The translations under genes and the position numbers were made by a program. Under the pieces are notes generated by a model. The model did not search any database and had not been told where the DNA came from. It was given only the letters and a program-made list of their open reading frames with translations. Positions 7,484 to 12,968 of a stretch of 12,968 nucleotides of DNA are shown piece after piece. The DNA lies in assembly GCA_903925445.1 (NCBI GenBank), contig CAIYFE010000123.1, forward strand, positions 1 through 12,968, written 5' to 3'. This DNA is from an uncultured Burkholderiales bacterium. GTDB lineage: Bacteria > Pseudomonadota > Gammaproteobacteria > Burkholderiales > Burkholderiaceae_C. The first letter of the stretch is position 1, and each line of letters starts with the position of its first letter.

Positions 7484-8263
7484 TCACAGCAACCAATTGG
7501 GTTTGCGTTTTTGCAAAAACGCTTGCACGCCTTCTTTGCCTTGTTCACTGGCGCGGATGTTGGCAATGCCTGCTACGGTATGCGCCACCAATTCGGGGGT
7601 CAGGTCTTGATACGCCACATCGTGCAGCAAGGTTTTGCAAGCGCTTGCCGCATGGGGGCTGACGCTGACCAAGGCCTGCGTCCATTCGTTGAGCTTGGCG
7701 TCCAACTGCACCGCATCCACCACCTCATGCACCAACCCCAAACGCTGCGCTTGGGCGGCATCAAAACGTTCTGCCGTTAAAAAATACCGATGTGCCGCAC
7801 GCGCGCCGATGGCACGAATCAAGTAAGGGCTGATGGTGGCGGGGATGAGGCCAATCTTGACTTCGCTGACACAAAAATCCGCGGTGTCCACGCTCACCGC
7901 CATGTCGCACGCGGCCACCAAGCCCAAGCCACCCGCATAAACATCGCCTTGCACTTTGGCAATGGTGGGCTGCGGGCATTCGTAAATGGCTTTCAACATG
8001 GCGGCCAACTCGGCTGCATCGGCAATGTTTTGTTCGTGGGTGTAATCGGCCATGCGACGCATCCAATGCAGGTCTGCACCGGCGCAAAAGGCGCTGCCTT
8101 GCGCGGCCAAGACCACGGCGCGCACGTGCGGTTGTTGGGCGACGTGCAAGAAGGCGGCTTTGAGTTCTGCAATCACTTCATCGTTGAATGCGTTGCGCAC
8201 ATCGGGGCGCGCCAGCGTGATGGTTTGGATGCCGTCTTGGGTCGAGATGTCTAAATTGTTCAT
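7484..8263 (-). CDS. liuC: enoyl-CoA hydratase family, probable methylglutaconyl-CoA hydratase
   Basis: A 259-residue crotonase-fold protein. The first oxyanion-hole segment is SAFCAGADLHWM (57-68), and the GADLxWM form is typical of methylglutaconyl-CoA hydratases. The second is VYAGGLGLVAACD (108-120). FCVSEVKIGLIPATISPY (130-147) supplies E134, equivalent by eye to Glu164 of rat crotonase. The position of rat Glu144 appears to be Gly114, so acid/base chemistry may depend on one glutamate. I believe this is shared by bacterial LiuC-like proteins, but I have not checked it. The expected reaction is hydration of 3-methylglutaconyl-CoA to HMG-CoA, supported mainly by its place between the two carboxylase subunit genes. 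It starts 9 bp after liuB and ends 14 bp before liuD. Confidence 0.9.
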   Translation of the reverse strand: MNNLDISTQDGIQTITLARPDVRNAFNDEVIAELKAAFLHVAQQPHVRAVVLAAQGSAFCAGADLHWMRRMADYTHEQNIADAAELAAMLKAIYECPQPTIAKVQGDVYAGGLGLVAACDMAVSVDTADFCVSEVKIGLIPATISPYLIRAIGARAAHRYFLTAERFDAAQAQRLGLVHEVVDAVQLDAKLNEWTQALVSVSPHAASACKTLLHDVAYQDLTPELVAHTVAGIANIRASEQGKEGVQAFLQKRKPNWLL

Positions 8264-8269
8264 GCTGAG

Positions 8270-8274
8270 CCCTC
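8270..8274 (-). promoter_or_regulatory. Shine-Dalgarno of liuC
   Basis: GAGGG on the minus strand sits six bases before the liuC ATG (8263) and physically overlaps the TGA stop of liuB (8275-8273). A terminating ribosome is therefore placed on the next initiation site, the same design as at the liuC/liuD junction. Confidence 0.75.
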
Positions 8275-9880
8275 ACATGCGGAACAGACCAAATCGCGTG
8301 TCTTCGATCGGCGCGTTGAGCGAAGCGCTCAAGCCCAATGCCAACACACGGCGGGTATCGGCGGGGTCAATGACGCCGTCATCCCACAGCCGCGCCGTGG
8401 CGTAGTAGGGATGGCCTTGCGCCTCATATTGCGCTTTGATCGGGGCTTTGAAGGCGGCTTCTTCATCCGCACTCCACTGCCCGCCTTTGAGTTCAATGCC
8501 ATCGCGTTTGACGGTGGCCAACACACTGGCGGCTTGCTCGCCCCCCATGACGCTGATGCGTGCGTTGGGCCACATCCACAAAAAGCGCGGGGCAAATGCA
8601 CGACCACACATGCCGTAATTGCCCGCACCAAAACTGCCCCCAATGATGACGGTGAATTTAGGCACGGCGGCAGTGGCCACCGCCGTGACCATCTTGGCGC
8701 CATTGCGGGCAATGCCTTCGTTTTCGTATTTGCGCCCGACCATGAAGCCGGTGATGTTTTGCAAAAACACCAAAGGCGTTTTGCGTTGGCAACACAACTC
8801 GATGAAATGCGCGCCCTTGAGCGCAGACTCGCTGAACAAAATGCCGTTGTTGGCAATGATGCCCACGGGCATGCCTTCGATGCGCGCAAAGCCGCAGACC
8901 AACGTGGTGCCAAAGCGTGCTTTGAATTCGTCAAAGTCCGAGCCGTCCACGATGCGGGCGATGATTTCTCGCACATCAAAGGGCTTGCGCGTGTCAGCAG
9001 GAATGACGCCGTACAACTCTGTCGCATCGTATTTGGGCGACACAGGGCTGTGTGTGGCGATGTTGGGACGCTTGCAAGCATTGAGATTTTTCACCGCTTG
9101 GCGTGCCAGCGCCAGCGCATGCACATCGTTTTGCGCCAAATGATCGGCCACGCCTGACAAACGCGTGTGCACATCGCCACCGCCTAAATCTTCTGCACTC
9201 ACAACTTCGCCGGTGGCCGCTTTGACCAAGGGTGGCCCCCCCAAAAAAATCGTGCCTTGGTTTTTCACAATGATGGTTTCATCGCTCATGGCGGGCACAT
9301 ACGCGCCACCTGCAGTGCAACTGCCCATGACCACAGCGATTTGCGCAATGCCTTGTGCGCTCATATTGGCTTGGTTGAAAAAGATGCGCCCAAAGTGATC
9401 GCGGTCGGGAAACACTTCGTCTTGATTGGGCAAATTGGCACCCCCAGAGTCGACCAAGTAAATGCAAGGCAAATGGTTTTGCTGCGCGATTTCTTGGGCG
9501 CGCAAATGTTTTTTGACGGTGAGCGGGTAGTAAGTGCCGCCTTTGACGGTGGCGTCGTTGCACACGATCATGCAATCTACCCCGTTGACTCGGCCAATGC
9601 CGGCAATCAAGCCCGCGCTGGGGGCGTCGTTGTTGTACATGTTCAGCGCCGCCAAGGGCGCCACTTCTAGAAATGGGGTGCCGGGATCTAACAAGGCTTG
9701 AACCCGATCGCGCGGCAGCAACTTGCCCCGCGCCGTGTGTTTGGCGCGCGCCGCTTCGCCACCACCTTGCGCGGTGCGCTCCAGATGCGCACGCAGATCG
9801 TTCACCACGCTTTGCATGGCCCCCGCATTGGCAGCAAATTCGGCGGAACGTGGGTTGAGTTGAGAATGCAGCACAGCCAT
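8273..9880 (-). CDS. liuB: methylcrotonyl-CoA carboxylase beta (carboxyltransferase) subunit
   Basis: A 535-residue carboxyltransferase, the usual length for MCC beta. The N-terminal half has RGKLLPRDRVQALLDPG, VDSGGANLPNQDEVFPDRDH and GSCTAGGAYVPAMSDE, then FLGGPPLVKAATGE and SAEDLGGGDVHTRLSGVADH. The C-terminal half has GGSFGAGNYGMCGRAF and MWPNARISVMGGEQAA. These sequences are highly characteristic of MCC beta and different from propionyl-CoA carboxylase beta. With LiuD it carboxylates 3-methylcrotonyl-CoA to 3-methylglutaconyl-CoA in leucine and isovalerate catabolism. It is the first gene of the minus-strand run and starts 99 bp from the divergent AraC-family gene, so the main promoter should lie in that gap. 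The ATG at 9880 has only a weak purine-rich stretch (GAAAGA) ahead of it. Confidence 0.97.
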   Translation of the reverse strand: MAVLHSQLNPRSAEFAANAGAMQSVVNDLRAHLERTAQGGGEAARAKHTARGKLLPRDRVQALLDPGTPFLEVAPLAALNMYNNDAPSAGLIAGIGRVNGVDCMIVCNDATVKGGTYYPLTVKKHLRAQEIAQQNHLPCIYLVDSGGANLPNQDEVFPDRDHFGRIFFNQANMSAQGIAQIAVVMGSCTAGGAYVPAMSDETIIVKNQGTIFLGGPPLVKAATGEVVSAEDLGGGDVHTRLSGVADHLAQNDVHALALARQAVKNLNACKRPNIATHSPVSPKYDATELYGVIPADTRKPFDVREIIARIVDGSDFDEFKARFGTTLVCGFARIEGMPVGIIANNGILFSESALKGAHFIELCCQRKTPLVFLQNITGFMVGRKYENEGIARNGAKMVTAVATAAVPKFTVIIGGSFGAGNYGMCGRAFAPRFLWMWPNARISVMGGEQAASVLATVKRDGIELKGGQWSADEEAAFKAPIKAQYEAQGHPYYATARLWDDGVIDPADTRRVLALGLSASLNAPIEDTRFGLFRM

Positions 9881-9979
9881 CGGACGTCTTTCGAAATCAA
9901 TTCAATCCCACAGCATAAAAGTTTTGCGCCTGCATGCCGCGCCATATCGGTTGCAAATCCTGCCACAATCAAACTCCGC
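9881..9979. promoter_or_regulatory. divergent intergenic region between liuB and the AraC-family gene
   Basis: These 99 bp must hold the promoters for liuB (leftward) and probably for the regulator (rightward). A leftward TATGCT (9917-9912) could be a -10 box, but no good -35 stands 17 bp away, which would fit an activator-dependent promoter. No clear rightward sigma-70 promoter is visible. Two similar stretches, TTCAATCCCACA (9901-9912) and TGCAAATCCTGCCACA (9952-9967), lie about 52 bp apart in the same orientation and are possible regulator sites. Exact elements are uncertain. Confidence 0.5.
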
Positions 9980-11029
9980 ATGGAAAAAACGTCCGCCACC
10001 GCCATACCTCCAACGCTCGCCACTCCAGCTCGCGCGGAGACGCCCATTGCTTTCATCAAAGCCATTTGTCGCGCCTACACCTTGCGCGGGATGAGCTACA
10101 AGCGCGCGCTTGAAGTGGCACAAATTGAGCCACATTTATTAAAAAACACCAACGCACGCGTCACCGCCCTGCAAATGGAGCTGCTGTCGGGCATCGCCAT
10201 GCAAGAACTCGATGACGAAGCCCTGGGTTGGTTTGATCGGCGCTTGCCGTGGGGCAGCTACGGCATGTTGGTGCGCGCTTCTTTGAGCGCGCCCACGTTG
10301 GGGCTGGCGTTGAAGCGGTGGTGCCGCCATCACCGGCTGCTGACCGACCACATCGCGTTGCAACTGACGACCCACCAAGGCTTGGCCACTTTACAACTGC
10401 AAGAGGCCAGGGACTTGGGCGAGTTTCAAGAGTTCTGCGTGGTGTCCACCCTGCGCAACGCGCTGGGCGTGGCTTGTTGGTTGGCCGATTCACGCATCGC
10501 CATCCATGCCACCACGTTGACGTTTGACGCCCCGGCGCATGCGTCGAGCTATCCCGTGCTGTTTGAAGGCGCCACGCAGTTCAACGCAGAACACAACAGC
10601 TTGCAATTTGATGCGGGCTACTTGGATTTGCCCGTGCGTCGCGATGAAGCCGCCTTGCAACGCATGTTGCAACGCGCCTTGGTGTTGACCGTCAAGCCTT
10701 ACCGACGCGACCGCTTGCTGATTGAAAAAGTCCGGCAAGCGCTGTCACAACACCCTGAACACTGCCGCAATGCCGCCGACTTGGCCGCTTGGCTTCACAT
10801 GTCAGAACGCACCTTGCACCGCCAGCTCAAGGAAGAAGGCGCTTCGCTGCAAGCCCTCAAAGACAGCGTTCGTCGCGACCTGTCGATGGACTTGTTGCTG
10901 CGCACGCAAAAGCCCATCAAGCAAGTGGCGCAAGACAGCGGCTTTTTGAATGAGAAAAGTTTTATCCGCGCCTTCAAAACATGGACGGGATTGACCCCTG
11001 AGGCGTTTCGCCAATCAAGCGGCAAATAA
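9980..11029 (+). CDS. AraC-family transcriptional regulator, probable liu regulator
   Basis: A 349-residue protein. The N-terminal part (about 25-215) resembles the arabinose-binding-type domain of the OruR/ArgR-like AraC subgroup (RLPWGSYGMLVRASLSAPTL, then HHRLLTDH). The C-terminal 88 residues (262-349) form the two-helix-turn-helix AraC DNA-binding domain: DLAAWLHMSERTLHRQLKEEG, then PIKQVAQDSGFLNEKSFIRAFK and the closing WTGLTPEAFR. The ATG at 9980 was chosen because it gives the family length. The frame stays open upstream to 9698, but that part lies antisense within liuB and is not conserved-looking. No clear Shine-Dalgarno precedes the start. Divergent placement 99 bp from liuB suggests it controls the liu operon, perhaps sensing a branched-chain acid or acyl-CoA; this is inference. 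Its 3' end overlaps the convergent HAD gene by 15 bp. Confidence 0.9.
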   Translation: MEKTSATAIPPTLATPARAETPIAFIKAICRAYTLRGMSYKRALEVAQIEPHLLKNTNARVTALQMELLSGIAMQELDDEALGWFDRRLPWGSYGMLVRASLSAPTLGLALKRWCRHHRLLTDHIALQLTTHQGLATLQLQEARDLGEFQEFCVVSTLRNALGVACWLADSRIAIHATTLTFDAPAHASSYPVLFEGATQFNAEHNSLQFDAGYLDLPVRRDEAALQRMLQRALVLTVKPYRRDRLLIEKVRQALSQHPEHCRNAADLAAWLHMSERTLHRQLKEEGASLQALKDSVRRDLSMDLLLRTQKPIKQVAQDSGFLNEKSFIRAFKTWTGLTPEAFRQSSGK

Positions 11030-11659
11030 GTCGCGCATGTCGTCAAACACGCGCACAGCGCCAGCGGCACGCAAGGCATCGCCTTGTCCGTGCGCGGCAT
11101 AACCCCACACCGTGGCACCGGCAGCCACGCCTGCGGCGACACCAATGGGCGTGTCTTCAATCGCCAAACAGCGTTGCGGATCGCGCCCCAAATGCGCGGC
11201 AGCCGCCAAGTAAACATCAGGCGCAGGTTTGGATTGCGGCACTTCATGCCCACTGAAAATGCGGCCTTCAAACCAATCGAACAGCCCGACTTTGCGCAGC
11301 ATCAAGTTGATTTTGTAGCGGTCTGCACCCGATGCACAGGCGATCTGACCTTGGTGAGCATGGAAGGTGCGCTGCACCGCATCGTGAATGTGCGCAATGG
11401 CGGTGATTTCGTTTTCCAAACGGGCGTTGCGCAGCTGATAAAACGCATCCATGAAGGCATCGGTCAAGGGCTTGCCGGTGTTGGCCTCAATCAATTCTCG
11501 GCGGTTGCGCACCGTGTGCCCGACAAAGTGCGCCATGCACTCTTGCAGGGTCAACACCCAACCCTCTTGTTCAAACATGTCTCGCAATGCGCCGCAGGTG
11601 ATGGCTTCGCTGTCCACCAGCACGCCATCGCAATCAAATAAAACAGCTTCAAAGGTCAT
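11015..11659 (-). CDS. HAD-superfamily hydrolase (beta-phosphoglucomutase/phosphoglycolate-phosphatase-like)
   Basis: A 214-residue HAD subfamily IA protein with all four motifs. Motif I DCDGVLVDSE gives nucleophile D9 and acid/base D11. Motif II is S110 in CASGAD, motif III K144 in QSKPAPDVYL, and motif IV E168-D169 in AIEDTPIGVAAG. The insert between motifs I and II is a small helical cap. The PAPDVYL and EDTPIGVAAG signatures place it with sugar-phosphate phosphatases or mutases, such as the YieH/GS1-like or beta-phosphoglucomutase group. A precise substrate cannot be named. It starts 18 bp after the YchJ-like gene, probably in one operon with it and the acyl-CoA dehydrogenase gene. The last 15 bp, including its stop, overlap the 3' end of the AraC-family gene on the other strand. 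Confidence 0.9.
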   Translation of the reverse strand: MTFEAVLFDCDGVLVDSEAITCGALRDMFEQEGWVLTLQECMAHFVGHTVRNRRELIEANTGKPLTDAFMDAFYQLRNARLENEITAIAHIHDAVQRTFHAHQGQIACASGADRYKINLMLRKVGLFDWFEGRIFSGHEVPQSKPAPDVYLAAAAHLGRDPQRCLAIEDTPIGVAAGVAAGATVWGYAAHGQGDALRAAGAVRVFDDMRDLFAA

Positions 11660-11677
11660 GCTTGGATTATCAAGGCT

Positions 11678-12091
11678 TCACAAAGCGTCGCCATCGACGT
11701 AAAACCAACGCGACGCTTCTTTCACAAAACGACTGCGTTCATGCAAACGCACGGCGCGCCCGGCAATGCGGTAACGCGCCACAAACTCCACTTCGGCAGT
11801 GGTATCGCTGGTCAAGCGGTGCGCACGCACCTCCAAGCCCAGCCATTGCGTATGCGGCTCGAAATCCAGTTGCGACGGACGTGTGCTTGGATGCCACGTG
11901 GCCAACAAATAAGCCGCGTTTTCACGCACAAACGCGCTGTAGCGCGAGCGCATGAGGCTGTGCGCATCGGGCGCGGGCTGCGTTGGCTGCTGCTCTATCC
12001 AGGCGCCGCAACACTGCGCATACCTCAACGGCTGTTGCTTGGCGTTGGTCCGCCCGCAAGGACAGAGCGCCTCAGCGCGTTTGTGACTCAA
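11678..12091 (-). CDS. YchJ family (UPF0225) SEC-C motif protein
   Basis: A 137-residue protein. The N-terminal SEC-C-like zinc motif has C10-P-C12-G and Y24-x2-C27-C28-G29. It is followed by the YchJ core: LMRSRYSAFVRENAAYLLATW, then the beta-rich NTF2-like stretch EVEFVARYRIAGRAVRLHERSRF and a final RWFYVDGD. E. coli YchJ is slightly longer and has a second Cys motif at its C-terminus that is absent here. The function of the family is not established. The start appears to be TTG at 12091, which overlaps the TGA of the acyl-CoA dehydrogenase gene (TTGA). No other start lies close upstream in frame, and the next in-frame ATG would remove the zinc motif. The arrangement implies coupled translation. 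Confidence 0.88.
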   Translation of the reverse strand: MSHKRAEALCPCGRTNAKQQPLRYAQCCGAWIEQQPTQPAPDAHSLMRSRYSAFVRENAAYLLATWHPSTRPSQLDFEPHTQWLGLEVRAHRLTSDTTAEVEFVARYRIAGRAVRLHERSRFVKEASRWFYVDGDAL

Positions 12092-12968
12092 GCCAGCGCT
12101 CGCTGAATGATGATTTTTTGGACATCGCTCGTGCCTTCATAAATTTGGCACACGCGCACATCGCGATAAATGCGCTCGACGGGAAAGTCATTCACCACGC
12201 CGTAGCCGCCCAGTGTTTGTATGGCCGCACTGCACACACGCTCGGCGGTTTCGCTGGCAAACAGCTTGGCCATGGCCGCTTCTTTGAGGCAGGGCTTGCC
12301 CGCGTCGCGCAAGCTCGCGGCGTGCCACATGAGTTGACGTGCGGCTTCGAGTTGCGTGGCGCATTCGGCCAAGCGAAATCCGACCGCTTGGTGGTTGAAG
12401 ATGGCGGTGCCAAAGCTCTCACGGTCTTTGCTGTATTGCAAGGCCACTTCAAACGCACTGCGTGCCATGCCAATGCTTTGCGCTGCAATCCCAATGCGCC
12501 CGCCCTCCAACGCCGACAAGGCAATTTTGTAACCTTCACCCTCTGCACCGATCAGGTTTTCGGCAGGGATGCGGCAGTTTTCAAAATTGATTTGCGCGGT
12601 GTCACTGCTGTGCTGGCCGAGCTTGTCTTCCAGCCGCGCCACTTGGTAGCCTTGGGCATGGGTGGGCACCAGAAATGCGCTCATGCCCTTCTTGCCCGCA
12701 CCTTTGTCGGTCACGGCAATGACGATGGCCACATGCCCATTTTTGCCACTGGTGATGAACTGTTTGACGCCGTTGATCACATAGTGATCGCCATGCCGTG
12801 TGGCGGTGGTGCGCAGCGCGGAGGCGTCCGAACCCACATGGGGCTCGGTCAGGCAGAAGGCGCCCAGCATCTCGCCCTGCGCCAGTGGGGTGAGCCATTG
12901 CCGCTTTTGCTGGTCGTTGCCATAGCGCATCAGGATGGCGTTGACCGGGCAGTTGGTCACGCTGATGA
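12088..12968 (-). CDS. acyl-CoA dehydrogenase, 3' part (5' end outside window)
   Basis: About 292 residues are visible and the frame continues past the right edge, so the GTG at 12960 is internal. Roughly the first 90 residues of a ~380-residue enzyme are missing. Seen in order: the middle beta-domain with FCLTEPHVGSDASAL and FITSGKNG (FAD and acyl-CoA binding); the ALEGGRIGIAAQSIGMARSA helix; the RESFGTAI FAD-contact segment; QTLGGYGVVNDFPVERIYRD; and the C-terminal YEGTSDVQ. The Glu of YEGT (codon 12136-12138) is the catalytic base position of short/medium-chain acyl-CoA dehydrogenases. Isovaleryl-CoA dehydrogenases place their base elsewhere and have Gly here, so this is probably a general or short/branched-chain acyl-CoA dehydrogenase and not LiuA. 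The enzyme would pass electrons to ETF. Confidence 0.93.
   Translation of the reverse strand, partial: ISVTNCPVNAILMRYGNDQQKRQWLTPLAQGEMLGAFCLTEPHVGSDASALRTTATRHGDHYVINGVKQFITSGKNGHVAIVIAVTDKGAGKKGMSAFLVPTHAQGYQVARLEDKLGQHSSDTAQINFENCRIPAENLIGAEGEGYKIALSALEGGRIGIAAQSIGMARSAFEVALQYSKDRESFGTAIFNHQAVGFRLAECATQLEAARQLMWHAASLRDAGKPCLKEAAMAKLFASETAERVCSAAIQTLGGYGVVNDFPVERIYRDVRVCQIYEGTSDVQKIIIQRALA

Larger units (their letters stand above)
1105..9880 (-). other. predicted eight-gene transcription unit liuBCDE-DUF1289-isomerase-DUF294-exonuclease
   Basis: All eight genes point the same way. In transcription order the junctions are 9 bp, 14 bp, 4-bp overlap (ATGA), 27 bp, 10 bp, 27 bp and a short overlap (GTGATG). 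No hairpin followed by a T-run was seen at any junction. Spacing like this usually means one operon. The 27-bp gaps and weak Shine-Dalgarno sites after liuE leave room for internal promoters. The unit is inferred from spacing only. Confidence 0.55.

Noticed and set aside
7470..7496. Nine-residue N-terminal extension of LiuD
   Set aside because: It overlaps the end of liuC, and the ATG at 7469 has a good AGGAG and the canonical MFKKILIANRG start.
6558..7610. 350-codon open frame on the plus strand
   Set aside because: It is antisense to liuD, whose ATP-grasp motifs are unmistakable. The antisense translation has no family signature.
9931..9937. GCATGC palindrome in the divergent promoter
   Set aside because: Symmetry ends after six bases, and such a hexamer is common by chance at this GC content.
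9698..9979. N-terminal extension of the AraC-family gene
   Set aside because: The frame is open, but it runs antisense through the start of liuB. The 349-residue form from 9980 has the family's normal length.

Overview
The window looks like chromosomal DNA from a betaproteobacterium of the order Burkholderiales, probably Comamonadaceae-like. This rests on the leucine/isovalerate operon layout (carboxylase beta - hydratase - carboxylase alpha - HMG-CoA lyase), the AraC-type regulator beside it, the DUF1289 and DUF294/exonuclease neighbours, and fairly high GC with a strong third-position bias that opens long shadow frames on the opposite strand. No rRNA, tRNA, CRISPR array, insertion sequence, phage gene or attachment site was seen. 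Genes are packed with almost no spacing, and no gene-free stretch exceeds 300 bases.

Layout: (1) 1-1074, plus strand: the 3' part of a DUF1254/DUF1214 protein gene cut by the left edge. (2) 9880 down to 1105, minus strand: eight tightly spaced or overlapping co-directional genes that could form one transcription unit. They are liuB (methylcrotonyl-CoA carboxylase beta), liuC (methylglutaconyl-CoA hydratase), liuD (biotin-carrying carboxylase alpha), liuE (hydroxymethylglutaryl-CoA lyase), a small DUF1289 Cys-motif protein, a 2-hydroxychromene-2-carboxylate-isomerase-like thioredoxin-fold protein, a cNMP/CBS/DUF294 nucleotidyltransferase-like protein, and a DEDDh 3'-5' exonuclease. (3) 9881-9979: a 99-bp divergent regulatory region. 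(4) 9980-11029, plus strand: an AraC-family regulator, the likely controller of the liu genes. (5) From beyond the right edge down to 11015, minus strand: an acyl-CoA dehydrogenase (5' end missing), a YchJ-type SEC-C protein and a HAD phosphatase. The HAD gene overlaps the regulator gene tail to tail.

How the genes work together: liuBD carboxylate 3-methylcrotonyl-CoA to 3-methylglutaconyl-CoA, LiuC hydrates it to HMG-CoA, and LiuE cleaves HMG-CoA to acetoacetate and acetyl-CoA. This is the lower half of leucine and isovalerate breakdown. The first step, isovaleryl-CoA dehydrogenase, is not convincingly present. The partial acyl-CoA dehydrogenase carries the C-terminal catalytic Glu of ordinary short/medium-chain enzymes, which isovaleryl-CoA dehydrogenases lack. 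The most intriguing part is the downstream pair of a sensor-type nucleotidyltransferase-like protein (cNMP-fold, two CBS repeats, GlnD-like motif, no HD domain) and a DnaQ-fold exonuclease. Their reading frames overlap, they are attached to a catabolic operon, and their biochemical role is not established.
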